From a bacterium (GTDB lineage: Bacteria; Bacteroidota; Bacteroidia; Cytophagales; Cyclobacteriaceae): 64,000 nucleotides of DNA. The position numbers were made by a program, and so were the translations under genes. Under the pieces are notes generated by a model that searched no databases, was not told the DNA's origin, and saw only the letters and a program-made list of their open reading frames with translations. Where the stretch lies: contig JANSWY010000003.1 in the NCBI GenBank assembly GCA_024743255.1, positions 124,001-188,000 on the forward strand, given 5' to 3'. Below, piece by piece: positions 18,808 through 27,811 of this stretch (position 1 is the stretch's first letter; each line of letters begins with the position of its first letter).

Positions 18808-19829
18808 ATAACCCCTTTAAACTGACGTAGAAATCTCACATCGTTTTCAGAGAATAATCTTAGATCGTCAATCGCATATTTAAGCATAGCAATTCTCTCA
18901 ATCCCCATTCCAAAAGCAAATCCAGTATACTCTTCAGGATCGATTCCACAATTAGCTAATACATTGGGGTCAACCATTCCAGATCCTGCTATTTCAACCC
19001 ATCCTGTATGCTTGCAGACTTTACAGCCTTTTCCTTTACAAATAAAGCAGCTGATATCAATTTCAGCACTAGGCTCTGTAAAAGGGAAATAAGATGGCCT
19101 GAATCGAATTTGCGTATCCTTGCCGAACAACTCTTTCGAGAAATGATAAAGAGTCTGTTTTAAATCCTTGAAGCTTACATTTCTATCTACATAAAGCCCT
19201 TCAACCTGGTGGAAGAAGCAATGAGCTCTTGCACTGATAGCCTCATTTCTGTATACTCTACCCGGCATGATCGATCTGAATGGAGGTTTGCCATGCTCCA
19301 TCATTCTGATCTGCACATTAGAAGTATGGGTTCTTAATAACTGATCTGGGTTTCTCTCAATGAAGAAAGTATCCTGCATCTCTCTTGCGGGATGATTTTC
19401 CGGGAAGTTCAATGCAGTAAAATTATGCCAATCATCTTCTATCTCCGGACCATCCTGAACTGAGAACCCAAGGCGCTCAAATATTTCTATTATTCTGTTT
19501 TGAGTGATCGTAATTGGGTGCAGTGATCCAAGTTCATTTGGAACAGGTGGCAATGTAAGGTCAATTTGAGAATCACCTTCTGCTCCACCCTGATCTCCGG
19601 CAACATCAATTAATTCATTGAATTTATCCTGAGCAATTGTTTTCAATTCGTTGAGCTTAAGTCCAAATTCCTTTTTCATGTCATTTGGAACATTCTTGAA
19701 CTCCGAAAATAAATCAGTGATTACATTCTTTCTACCAATAAATTTCTGACGGTACTCTTCCAATTCATTGGCCGTATTAGCAGTGGCTTTCTTTACCTCT
19801 TCAATGTACTCCTCAACTTTGTCTAACAT
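18804..19829 (-). CDS. pheS: phenylalanine-tRNA ligase alpha subunit
   Basis: Codes for 341 residues, standard for the catalytic alpha subunit that charges tRNA-Phe together with PheT. The N-terminal coiled coil is present (about 1-85). Class II motif 2 is in [15 protein letters not shown] and motif 3 in [15 protein letters not shown] Cys-rich stretch ([14 protein letters not shown]) precedes [10 protein letters not shown], as seen in many bacterial PheS proteins. pheT is not adjacent in this window. Confidence 0.97.
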   Translation of the reverse strand: MLDKVEEYIEEVKKATANTANELEEYRQKFIGRKNVITDLFSEFKNVPNDMKKEFGLKLNELKTIAQDKFNELIDVAGDQGGAEGDSQIDLTLPPVPNELGSLHPITITQNRIIEIFERLGFSVQDGPEIEDDWHNFTALNFPENHPAREMQDTFFIERNPDQLLRTHTSNVQIRMMEHGKPPFRSIMPGRVYRNEAISARAHCFFHQVEGLYVDRNVSFKDLKQTLYHFSKELFGKDTQIRFRPSYFPFTEPSAEIDISCFICKGKGCKVCKHTGWVEIAGSGMVDPNVLANCGIDPEEYTGFAFGMGIERIAMLKYAIDDLRLFSENDVRFLRQFKGVI

Positions 19830-19847
19830 ATGCTCAAATTTGAGGCG

Positions 19848-19855
19848 TAAAGGTA
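19848..19855 (-). promoter_or_regulatory. candidate -7 box for pheS
   Basis: TACCTTTA on the minus strand differs from TAnnTTTG at the last base; TTA lies at the -33 distance with 19 bases between. It sits 18 bases before the pheS ATG. Weak support. Confidence 0.3.
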
Positions 19856-19892
19856 GGATAAGTCTTAATTAAATTAAAGTTCGTCAGGAAGT

Positions 19893-20996
19893 TTAAGCAG
19901 ACTTAGATAGGAATATCTGTTTGTTTCGTTCTTCCATTTCTTTTTCTTCATTGAGTCCGTGGGTTTTGTGAATCCTGGTCAAAATGAAAGCTAATGTCAA
20001 TACACTCGAAACGATTATTAATAAGGCCATTGAGTTGCCCAATGATTGGATAGAATATGCAAGAAAGAAAAACCCGATGTTTGTAACTAGAAGAATTACA
20101 GTTGCTGTACTATGTGGTAGCCCTAATTGGATCAATAAGTGATGCAAATGTTTTCGGTCCGGTACCATTGGAGATTGCTTTTTAGAAATCCGAATGACAA
20201 ACACCCTGATAGTATCAAACAGCGGAATTATTAATAAGCCAACTGCCATGGCAATGTGAGCCGGAAACTTATACAAATATGAAGGCTCCAGGAAATAATT
20301 CAGGTTAATGAAATGTACAGTTAAAGTTGCAAGGAAAAAACCTATCAGCATTGAACCCGTGTCTCCCATAAAAATTCTACTAGGTTGCCAGTTGAAATAA
20401 AGGAATGCCATAATACTTCCCAGGAATGCACAACACAAAAGGGATAATGAGGTATGACCCGCAATAAAAAACCAGTATGAGTAGAAACTCAGGACAAATA
20501 CGGCAATAGAACCCGCCAGACCATCAATACCATCAATTAGGTTATACGAGTTAGTAATTACTATCAATGTGAATAATGTAATTAAATAACTCAACCAGAA
20601 AGGGATGTCATAAATTCCAAGAATCCCATATAAAGACTCGAACCGAATGTCCGCAAATACGATTACAACAGATGAAATTGCAATTTGGGCAACTAATTTA
20701 TGCCTTGCTCTTAGCATTACAACATCATCCCTCACACCTAATAGAAACATCAGGAAAACAGCCGCTATAAGATATCTGTACGTAGTGAGATCCACTAATT
20801 TCATCCAAAATAACGCTGCGATAAAGGCTCCAATAAATATTGCTATACCTCCCATCGAAGGAGTTTCTATTGCGTGTAATTTTCTATTATCCGGGGTATC
20901 CAGAAGATTGATCGTCTTGAAGATTCTAATTGTGATTGGCACTACAATTAGGCAAACGAAAAATGAGGTGACGCTGATTAGAAATATTTTATCCAT
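19893..20996 (-). CDS. WecA/TagO-type polyprenyl-phosphate HexNAc-1-phosphate transferase
   Basis: Codes for 367 residues with about eleven hydrophobic helices. It carries the signatures of the MraY/WecA superfamily: RDDVVML, NLIDGIDGLAG, FMGDTGSMLIGF, and a cytoplasmic HLHHLL motif near residue 270. It should transfer GlcNAc-1-phosphate (or a related HexNAc-1-phosphate) to undecaprenyl phosphate, starting synthesis of a surface glycan. It is a second initiating enzyme in this window beside the WcaJ-type transferase. It is set off by a 113-base gap from the exosortase pair and has its own candidate -7 box. Confidence 0.88.
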   Translation of the reverse strand: MDKIFLISVTSFFVCLIVVPITIRIFKTINLLDTPDNRKLHAIETPSMGGIAIFIGAFIAALFWMKLVDLTTYRYLIAAVFLMFLLGVRDDVVMLRARHKLVAQIAISSVVIVFADIRFESLYGILGIYDIPFWLSYLITLFTLIVITNSYNLIDGIDGLAGSIAVFVLSFYSYWFFIAGHTSLSLLCCAFLGSIMAFLYFNWQPSRIFMGDTGSMLIGFFLATLTVHFINLNYFLEPSYLYKFPAHIAMAVGLLIIPLFDTIRVFVIRISKKQSPMVPDRKHLHHLLIQLGLPHSTATVILLVTNIGFFFLAYSIQSLGNSMALLIIVSSVLTLAFILTRIHKTHGLNEEKEMEERNKQIFLSKSA

Positions 20997-21065
20997 AACC
21001 TATCCAGAATCGGTTAAATAGAATTTTTTTCTTAAAAACTTAGATTATTTCTAGCAGCCGGAATT

Positions 21066-21073
21066 CAAATATA
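21066..21073 (-). promoter_or_regulatory. candidate -7 box for the WecA-like gene
   Basis: TATATTTG on the minus strand matches TAnnTTTG exactly and lies 70 bases before the ATG at 20996. No clear -33 TTG. Confidence 0.35.
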
Positions 21074-21109
21074 AAGAAATAATACCTAATTGTTGAATTA
21101 TTTAAAACA

Positions 21110-21631
21110 TTAATCAATTCCAAGCATTTTATCAACATCCGATAGTAGTAACCTTCCTCCTTCTACCAAAAAAAGGATTAAAGGCAGTTTTGTCAGCTTA
21201 TGAAATAAATTGTTTGCGAAAAAATAAAGTGATGTAAATCCAAATTTTAGTGAAAAAACTGCTACCAATACTATCAAGCAAATAATAGACATAAATACCA
21301 GGTTCGAAGCAATTCTGAATTTCGATTGCCAAAAAATTGAATTAATCAGGAGAATATGTAAACCAAGATAGATCGGTGTGTAAACAAAAAACTTACCTAA
21401 ATTAAATTGATCCAAATCAGTTAATTTACTTCCAACGAACTTCGAATTTAACCTCATGGCTAGATCCTCATCACCAATAATAGTTTCAACAAGATTTTGA
21501 AAATGTGGAATCAAAAGTGTCCCAAAGATGCCATAAAGCACAATCACAAGAGCTACAATAAAAGAAAATTTCCTAGCGTTCAATTTACTTTTGAGGATAA
21601 AGTTGAAAAATTGTTTAACCAATATCTCCAA
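21110..21631 (-). CDS. small exosortase-associated membrane protein
   Basis: Codes for up to 173 residues with about four hydrophobic helices and no catalytic motif. It directly follows the exosortase gene, as do the small accessory membrane proteins of Bacteroidota exosortase systems. From the ATG at 21631 it overlaps the exosortase gene by 52 bases. A TTG at 21583 would overlap the exosortase stop as TTGA and give an N-terminus (NARKFSFIVALVIV) that begins at the first membrane helix. Function unknown; an accessory role to the sorting enzyme is inferred from position alone. Confidence 0.65.
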   Translation of the reverse strand: MEILVKQFFNFILKSKLNARKFSFIVALVIVLYGIFGTLLIPHFQNLVETIIGDEDLAMRLNSKFVGSKLTDLDQFNLGKFFVYTPIYLGLHILLINSIFWQSKFRIASNLVFMSIICLIVLVAVFSLKFGFTSLYFFANNLFHKLTKLPLILFLVEGGRLLLSDVDKMLGID

Positions 21632-22128
21632 ATGAGAAATACTATTAAGTAAACTAGAATTGCAAAGGTGTAGTGATGATTAAAGTCAAAAGAAACTTTA
21701 TAGAAATGGTAGTTCAGAGCTAGTGCTATTTCCCTTAAAATGTTTACCAAAAACAAGATTGCAATACCAATAGGAAGAAAAATAGCCTTGTATTTGAACT
21801 TACCCGGGAAACAAATTATAAATCCAGCGTAAAGGGCAAATAATTCCAAACCGTTGCAAGCATCAGCAACCAGAATTGCAGGTTCATTAGAAATTGTCAG
21901 AATACCACTGGAAGTATTTGATTCAGACTGTTGTATTTCTGAGCCTATCTCATACCCCAAAAATTTTAAACCAATCGCACTTCCAATAACTACACTTTCA
22001 GTAAGAACACTATTAATTTTTGTATGAGGAACAATGAAAAAATTAAAAACCACAGTCCAGATCACAAATGATATAACTGCTCTTATCAGGAACTTTTTAA
22101 TTATCTGTTGCTTTTTATTCTCCGCCAT
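21580..22128 (-). CDS. exosortase family membrane protein (transpeptidase-like sorting enzyme)
   Basis: Codes for 182 residues with about five membrane helices. The exosortase/archaeosortase catalytic triad is visible: Cys91 in ADACNGLE, Arg132 in NILREIAL, and His151/His152 in FDFNHHYTF. These enzymes are thought to cleave a C-terminal sorting signal and attach the protein to a surface anchor; they are commonly encoded in exopolysaccharide loci. It lies 12 bases downstream of wcaJ, in keeping with that pattern. The exact subfamily (XrtF-, XrtX- or XrtY-like) cannot be fixed without profile searches. No protein in this window has an evident C-terminal sorting tail. Confidence 0.85.
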   Translation of the reverse strand: MAENKKQQIIKKFLIRAVISFVIWTVVFNFFIVPHTKINSVLTESVVIGSAIGLKFLGYEIGSEIQQSESNTSSGILTISNEPAILVADACNGLELFALYAGFIICFPGKFKYKAIFLPIGIAILFLVNILREIALALNYHFYKVSFDFNHHYTFAILVYLIVFLIWRYWLNNFSTLSSKVN

Positions 22129-22140
22129 AATTTAATTGGC

Positions 22141-23526
22141 CTAGTACGCCGTTTCCTGTCCACGCACAACAGAAACAATTGTGAGTAGAATAATTTTTAA
22201 ATCCAGTAGTAAACTCCAGTTTTTGACATAAAATCTGTCCAGTTTTACACGTCCGTACATTGCACTGAATTGAGTTGTTTCACCTCTATATCCTTTAGCT
22301 TGCGCCAACCCGGTTATACCTGGTTTAACAGCATGTCTCTGAATAAACCTATCAATCTTTTTTTGATACTCCTCATTATGAGGAATAGCATGAGGTCTAG
22401 GACCAACGACTGACATATCCCCAGACAAAACATTTAGAAACTGGGGCAATTCATCAATACTTGTCTTTCTAAGAAATGATCCAAGTTTTGTTATCCTTGA
22501 ATCATTTTTCTTTGCTTGAGTTACATTAGTATCCTCATGAACTTTCATCGTTCGAAACTTGAATATTTTGAATTTATTATTTCCCCTTCCATTTCTATAT
22601 TGCCTGAAAAACACAGGTCCTTTCGACTCCAATTTTATGAGCAGAGCAATTAATGGCATTAACCATGATAGTAGAGAAATTATAACTATCAGAGAGAAAA
22701 TTATATCAAAAGCTCGCTTTATAAATCTATTGAAACTATTATCAAGCGGAATCGCCCCAACGTTCATTACTGGAATTTCTCCAAATCGTTGAATTGATAA
22801 ATTTTTGTTAATTAAAGTACTAAATCTAGAAATCACCTTTACGGCAATTAGATTGTTCTCAGCGTAATCAACAATAGTTTTTATCTCATCATCGTAAAGT
22901 CTGGGCAGGCAACAAAAAATCATGTCGATTTCATGTTCTTTGCAGGACTTTTCAAGCTCAAGCACATTTCCAATTACTCCGTTTTTCCCGATCGGTTCTT
23001 TATTATCCAAATATCCATGAAACCTGTATCCTAGGGAGGGATTATTTTTGATATAATTTACGATACCATGAGCCGTCTCTCCGTATCCTACAACCATTAC
23101 ATTTCGATAATTATATCCTTTTCTCCTATATATTCTAATGGAATAATAAAAGACTACCCTCCATGTAATAATGAGAAAAGAAAAACTCAAGTATGTATAG
23201 AAAAGATGCTCTCTGCTATAAAAATAGGACCTGGTTGCAACCCACATTGCAAAAATAATTGACAGGTTTATAACTAAGGCCAGAAGAACCTTATTAATAA
23301 CATCTAATATCTTGGACTCCCGATTACTCTCATGAAGCTTTGTAGAGTAGAAAATCGCCATCCAGGTTATGTTCAAGAATAAATGGAGCACACCATATTT
23401 TTCGTCTACATATAAGAGGTTGTCGAAACGATACAGATTAGCTAAGCCGATACTAACATTTAAACTAATAAGGTCAGCAATTAGAAAGAGTATCGGAAAA
23501 TATATAGAATATCTACGTTTGCCCAT
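22141..23526 (-). CDS. WcaJ-type undecaprenyl-phosphate hexose-1-phosphate transferase
   Basis: Codes for 461 residues. Four N-terminal membrane helices (to about 125) lead to a nucleotide-binding-like domain (MVVGYGETAHGIVNYI). A further helix near 270-295 starts the bacterial sugar-transferase domain with FKFRTMKV, DELPQFLNVLSGDMSVVGPRPH and KPGITGLAQ. It transfers a hexose-1-phosphate, usually glucose or galactose, to undecaprenyl phosphate and so primes exopolysaccharide repeat units. It has its own promoter and is followed closely by the exosortase pair. Confidence 0.93.
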   Translation of the reverse strand: MGKRRYSIYFPILFLIADLISLNVSIGLANLYRFDNLLYVDEKYGVLHLFLNITWMAIFYSTKLHESNRESKILDVINKVLLALVINLSIIFAMWVATRSYFYSREHLFYTYLSFSFLIITWRVVFYYSIRIYRRKGYNYRNVMVVGYGETAHGIVNYIKNNPSLGYRFHGYLDNKEPIGKNGVIGNVLELEKSCKEHEIDMIFCCLPRLYDDEIKTIVDYAENNLIAVKVISRFSTLINKNLSIQRFGEIPVMNVGAIPLDNSFNRFIKRAFDIIFSLIVIISLLSWLMPLIALLIKLESKGPVFFRQYRNGRGNNKFKIFKFRTMKVHEDTNVTQAKKNDSRITKLGSFLRKTSIDELPQFLNVLSGDMSVVGPRPHAIPHNEEYQKKIDRFIQRHAVKPGITGLAQAKGYRGETTQFSAMYGRVKLDRFYVKNWSLLLDLKIILLTIVSVVRGQETAY

Positions 23527-23543
23527 GATACGTTATCAATGTG

Positions 23544-23574
23544 CAAATGTAAAACATTAATTAACAGATGACAA
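23544..23574 (-). promoter_or_regulatory. promoter of the wcaJ-exosortase transcript
   Basis: On the minus strand TACATTTG (23544-23551) is an exact TAnnTTTG match and TTG (23572-23574) lies 20 bases upstream of it. Both Bacteroidota sigma-A elements are therefore present, 17 bases before the wcaJ ATG. Confidence 0.65.
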
Positions 23575-23602
23575 AATTTGTATTTCGTCAGACCTTAGGC
23601 AA

Positions 23603-24547
23603 CTAGAATAGCCCTTTCATATCACAATCCTTATACCAATCCTCTAACCCTAATCTCAAGTTATACTCAAACTTCAAGTCAGAATTTGCGAGTTTTTCAC
23701 CAGAAACATTGGTTGAAACCATTAACTTTTTCACTCGGTCAGGATGAATCCCCATTTTACTAAAACCAAGTTTTCCAAGAATTCCTGCCGCGAGTAGGAG
23801 TAGTTTTGCATTTAACACCACTTTTACCTTTGGTGAATTGGTAACATCAGAAATTGAATCTGCAATTTCTTTAATTGTAGGGCAGGGATAGTATGCAAAA
23901 TTGTACAGCTCAACACCTTTTAATGCAATTAATTTTTGAGCGGATAATTGGACAAGATCCTTAACATAAATACATGCTTTCAACGTATCAACTCTTCCTG
24001 GGTAAAAGAATCTCCTTTTAGATATTGCTTTATAGAGTCTAGTGAAATTTCCATTTTCTCCTTTTCCAAATACTACTCCTGGACGTATAATTAACAAATT
24101 CCGATCAGGACTCTTGGCCGCCCAGGTTTCATGGATTTTTTCTGCAACTAGTTTCGATATACCATAAGGAGTATTTGGTGTGGGTAAATCAGTTTCAACC
24201 TTGACATCATCATTAGCTCCATAAGGAGCGATTGAACTAGTAAATAAGATGTTCTTAATTCCAACTGATTCCGCAAATGCACAAACTTTTTCTGCTCCCA
24301 AAATATTTGTCTCAAAATACTCAAAATCAGGGTGCCCCGGTGTGCGATGAGTGGCCGCCAAATTAACTATTAAGTCCGTTTCACTAAAGTTTCCTTCAAT
24401 GTTAATTTTCTTTCTCACATCGATATGTTTGACACTTTCATGTTTTTCAATGTCATAACTGTGAACTTCCCAACCCAACTTAGTGAAGTATTCTTTAAAA
24501 TGACTTCCAATAAAACCTGCTCCTCCGAAAATTATTACTTTAGACAT
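23603..24547 (-). CDS. NAD-dependent epimerase/dehydratase (extended SDR)
   Basis: Codes for 314 residues. The Rossmann motif is [11 protein letters not shown] at the N-terminus. The active site has a Ser-Ser pair (FTSSIAPYG) and the Y-x-x-x-K motif in YGISKLVAEK. It acts on a nucleotide sugar, but the family members of this length vary (4-epimerases, reductases, dehydratases) and the substrate cannot be named. The ATG at 24547 (MSKVIIFGG) starts at the Rossmann strand; an upstream alternative adds 12 residues. It is divergent from galE. Confidence 0.8.
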   Translation of the reverse strand: MSKVIIFGGAGFIGSHFKEYFTKLGWEVHSYDIEKHESVKHIDVRKKINIEGNFSETDLIVNLAATHRTPGHPDFEYFETNILGAEKVCAFAESVGIKNILFTSSIAPYGANDDVKVETDLPTPNTPYGISKLVAEKIHETWAAKSPDRNLLIIRPGVVFGKGENGNFTRLYKAISKRRFFYPGRVDTLKACIYVKDLVQLSAQKLIALKGVELYNFAYYPCPTIKEIADSISDVTNSPKVKVVLNAKLLLLAAGILGKLGFSKMGIHPDRVKKLMVSTNVSGEKLANSDLKFEYNLRLGLEDWYKDCDMKGLF

Positions 24548-24724
24548 ACTGATTATTAGGCCTAACCAAAATAAATGTTGCAAGTTGAGGAATCATGAGT
24601 TAATTATCAACATTCCTTCAAATTAATAGCTTGCCAGTTTGCTTTTTTTTCAAAAACAAAAGTAAGTATGTCCCTAATTCATTCTTATTGATCAAACAAT
24701 TAGGTCTGTTCTTATAAGTATTCT

Positions 24725-24732
24725 TAAATTTG
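24725..24732 (+). promoter_or_regulatory. candidate -7 box for galE
   Basis: TAAATTTG matches TAnnTTTG and is 19 bases before the galE ATG. A -33 TTG is not found at the usual distance. Confidence 0.35.
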
Positions 24733-24751
24733 TCGATTGAAATTTGATACA

Positions 24752-25759
24752 ATGAATATTTTAGTAACAGGAGGTTTAGGATATATTGGGTCACATACGG
24801 TTGTTGAATTAATCAAAAAGGGCTATTCACCAGTTATACTTGATAATTTGGTTAACTCTCAAATCGAAGTTCTTGAAAAGATTGAAAGTCTTGCAAATAC
24901 CAAGATTTCGTTTCACAATGTAGATTGTCGCGACACCAAGACCGTCACATCAATACTTACAAATAACAACATAGAAGCTGTAATACATTTTGCAGCACTG
25001 AAGAGTGTTGGAGAATCAGTTGCAAAACCGATGGAGTACTTTGACAATAACGTGAATGGTCTAATTTCTCTGTTGAAAGCAATGGAATTAGGAAACACTG
25101 AAAAGATAATATTTTCATCGTCTTGTACTGTTTATGGAGAACCGAATTACTTGCCAGTGGATGAAAATCATGAATTCAAGCCTGCAAGTTCACCGTATGG
25201 AAGGTCCAAGCAAATATGTGAGTATATACTTCAAGACGGGAACAAAACGAAAACAGTTTCTTTAAGATACTTTAACCCAATTGGAGCTCATCAATCGGGC
25301 AAAATTGGAGAGTTGCCAAATGGGGTGCCCAACAATCTTGTGCCATTTATTACCCAAACTGGCATAGGAATTAGAGAGAAATTGGTTGTGCATGGAGCAG
25401 ACTATAACACTCCGGATGGGAGTTGTATAAGAGATTTTATACATGTTGTAGATTTAGCACAAGCACATGTGGCCGCTCTAGAATATTTGAATGAGCATCA
25501 AGAAAAATCATTCGAAACTTTCAACGTTGGAACAGGTAATGGCAACTCAGTTTTAGAACTCTTAGAAACGTTTGAGGACGTCAATAATATCAAATTAAAT
25601 TATGAAATTGGAGATCGGAGATCTGGTGACATTGTTAAAATCTATGCTGATGCCACAAAAGCTAAAGACATTCTAGATTGGAGCGCTAAATTAGATATAC
25701 GTCAGTCGCTGAAAGATTCATGGAATTGGGAGACCCAATTAGCAAAGAAAAGAAAGTAA
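24752..25759 (+). CDS. galE: UDP-glucose 4-epimerase
   Basis: Codes for 335 residues, typical of GalE. It has the NAD motif TGGLGYIGSH, the TVYGEP segment, the Y-x-x-x-K motif in YGRSKQICE, and the FNPIGAH and FNVGTGNG motifs that separate GalE from other SDRs. It interconverts UDP-glucose and UDP-galactose (or the HexNAc forms) for the glycan made by the surrounding genes. It is the only plus-strand gene in the exopolysaccharide block and converges with a glycosyltransferase gene two bases away. The ATG at 24752 is preferred, since the Rossmann fold starts there. Confidence 0.93.
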   Translation: MNILVTGGLGYIGSHTVVELIKKGYSPVILDNLVNSQIEVLEKIESLANTKISFHNVDCRDTKTVTSILTNNNIEAVIHFAALKSVGESVAKPMEYFDNNVNGLISLLKAMELGNTEKIIFSSSCTVYGEPNYLPVDENHEFKPASSPYGRSKQICEYILQDGNKTKTVSLRYFNPIGAHQSGKIGELPNGVPNNLVPFITQTGIGIREKLVVHGADYNTPDGSCIRDFIHVVDLAQAHVAALEYLNEHQEKSFETFNVGTGNGNSVLELLETFEDVNNIKLNYEIGDRRSGDIVKIYADATKAKDILDWSAKLDIRQSLKDSWNWETQLAKKRK

Positions 25760-25761
25760 GT

Positions 25762-26586
25762 TTAATCAAAATCTTTTCTTAAAAATCTATAAACCAATTT
25801 CTTGAAACTAACAGGTAGAATTCGAAAAGTCATTAATAGAGTAAGGCTGGAAATGAAGTTCAACACACTAAGATTACCCCTTCTAAATGCATCCCATTTT
25901 AGCTTAACGTCAATTTTAAGTATTTTCAGCCCACTCCTTCTTTCTACTTGACCAGTTGTTCTAACTTTTACCAGTGGCCTTTGTACACAACCAAGTTTAG
26001 CTCCTTTAGAAACCAATATATAATAGAGGTCATAGTCCTCTGACGGCACCATATCTTTTCTATACCCAGAATTTTTAAAAATTTCGCTCTTTACAATTAT
26101 TGACGGATGACTTATTACATTTCTGTAAACAAGTTTTTTTACAATATCATCATGAAATTCAGGAGTAAGTTTTAGTCTTTTGAAGTTGCTATCAAGCTCG
26201 GTAAATTCTTCGTGCCAAGAGGCAACAAGGTCTAGATTATTTTCTTGCATATAATCTATTTGAATTTCAAACCTATCCAGATGAGAAATGTCATCACTAT
26301 CCATCCTTGCAATCAAAGGACAAGAGCATTCTTTCAACCCATCATTAAGTGCTCCGGCCAGACCTTTCCATTCATTCCAGATAATCTTAAAGAAATCTTT
26401 CCCATATTTCCCTTGAAGTGAATTGAGATAGTATATGTTGTCTTCAGGAATCTCACCATCCACCACTAGAACTATCTCTTTCGGCTGAATGCTTTGGTTA
26501 ATAATGGAGTCAATCGATTGCTTCAGATATTCAAGCCTATCATTTCGATAAGTGCTCATCAGCACAGATATATCAGGGTATTGCAT
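25762..26586 (-). CDS. GT2 family glycosyltransferase
   Basis: Codes for 274 residues. The GT-A fold begins ISVLMSTYRNDRLEYLKQ, the nucleotide-binding region includes IVLVVDGEI, and the metal-binding motif is RMDSDD (DxD). SHPSIIVK and PSEDYDLY correspond to the acceptor-side motif with the catalytic acid (ED). It adds a sugar to a lipid-linked repeat unit; donor and linkage are not predictable. It starts one base after the polymerase gene ends, so it is co-transcribed. Confidence 0.9.
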   Translation of the reverse strand: MQYPDISVLMSTYRNDRLEYLKQSIDSIINQSIQPKEIVLVVDGEIPEDNIYYLNSLQGKYGKDFFKIIWNEWKGLAGALNDGLKECSCPLIARMDSDDISHLDRFEIQIDYMQENNLDLVASWHEEFTELDSNFKRLKLTPEFHDDIVKKLVYRNVISHPSIIVKSEIFKNSGYRKDMVPSEDYDLYYILVSKGAKLGCVQRPLVKVRTTGQVERRSGLKILKIDVKLKWDAFRRGNLSVLNFISSLTLLMTFRILPVSFKKLVYRFLRKDFD

Positions 26587-26587
26587 A

Positions 26588-27811
26588 TTATTTAAGAGCG
26601 ATTGTGTTTTGTTCTTTTCTAGTGTCCTTAAAATTTGGTTTCAGCAGAAAACATAGCAGAAAACAGAATATATAAAATGAATAAATACTAATACTCACTT
26701 CAAGCATACCTAGGATCAACACAAATATCAAAAAAACTGTTTCGATCCTCGACTCACTATTTTTGTACGATTGGTGAATAACGAATAACGTGTAATACAA
26801 TCCGATCAATCCACAATCAAAAATATACTGCAGTACATAATTGTGCAGCGACATTGTCTCTGGATTTCTATGGTATCCAAATATAAAATAGTAATCCTGA
26901 TACACCTGGGAAATAGTTTGTCCCAAATACCCAAACCCAAAAAACAGATGGAACGGATCTGATACTATTCTATTTAATGCGGAAACCCAAATTACTTCTC
27001 TACCGCTAAGAATAAATCTTCCTCTCATTATCTCGGAAAGCATTTCTGACTCAACAGATGTCATCAAATAGAATAATATTCCTAAAGCAATGAAAATGAA
27101 GAAAGGTTGAACGTAAATTAGCTTAAAGAAAATTTTCTCCAGAGAAAAAATCATTATAATAGATACAATGATGATTGACAATATTGAACCCCTGCTATCA
27201 CTATACATAATAACGAGAAATGTACAAATGCCAATTGATAATGAAAGTAATTTCGGCAGGTTCTTTAATTTCAAGTCGTAAAGAATAAGCATGAAAGTTA
27301 ATCCGGCTAAAGAACCCATAGCATTGATCCCAGGAGATAAAGGAAAGAAAACTCTATTAACGTGCACTCCGAAAATCCTCCACATTACAGCCTCCTCTGG
27401 TTCAATTGTCCTTAAGCCTATTCCCAGAAAGAACATTGATAAATTAACAACTATCAATAAATAAAGCGATAATCGCAAGTGATAAAAAACCTGATTCCAC
27501 TTAGATCTTTGAGTTAGAATCTGTAAATAGAATAGAAAAACCGAAAAGTAAATTATATTTAGTATAACAAAATTTAGTCCAACTACACCACTAAAAAATG
27601 ATCTTATATATGGGATTATTATAATAAGCAATAAAAAGATGATGGCTTTAAGATTGAGGGTTAATGTACTTTTTTTTAATACGATTGATAGCACCTGAAA
27701 CAAGATAATACCAACCATACCCATCAATCTAAATACTGCAATATCCAAAGAGATAAATAATGCATAAACAGTAAAATACAAAACAAGAAAAACCTTATCT
27801 GACTGGTTCAT
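26588..27811 (-). CDS. Wzy-like O-antigen/EPS polymerase
   Basis: Codes for 407 residues with about eleven hydrophobic helices and little else, typical of Wzy and O-antigen ligase-type proteins. A periplasmic loop with GRFILSGREVIWVSALNRI and FGFGYLG matches the Wzy_C region. It should polymerise lipid-linked repeat units in the periplasm. Wzy proteins are poorly conserved, so the call depends on topology, loop signature and its place among Wzx, Wzz and glycosyltransferase genes. It overlaps the upstream glycosyltransferase by 17 bases. Confidence 0.8.
   Translation of the reverse strand: MNQSDKVFLVLYFTVYALFISLDIAVFRLMGMVGIILFQVLSIVLKKSTLTLNLKAIIFLLLIIIIPYIRSFFSGVVGLNFVILNIIYFSVFLFYLQILTQRSKWNQVFYHLRLSLYLLIVVNLSMFFLGIGLRTIEPEEAVMWRIFGVHVNRVFFPLSPGINAMGSLAGLTFMLILYDLKLKNLPKLLSLSIGICTFLVIMYSDSRGSILSIIIVSIIMIFSLEKIFFKLIYVQPFFIFIALGILFYLMTSVESEMLSEIMRGRFILSGREVIWVSALNRIVSDPFHLFFGFGYLGQTISQVYQDYYFIFGYHRNPETMSLHNYVLQYIFDCGLIGLYYTLFVIHQSYKNSESRIETVFLIFVLILGMLEVSISIYSFYIFCFLLCFLLKPNFKDTRKEQNTIALK

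Noticed and set aside
24548-24751. Possible RNA gene in the 204-base gap between the epimerase and galE
   Set aside because: The gap is AT-rich with no tRNA-like or conserved RNA structure; it is explained by two divergent promoters.
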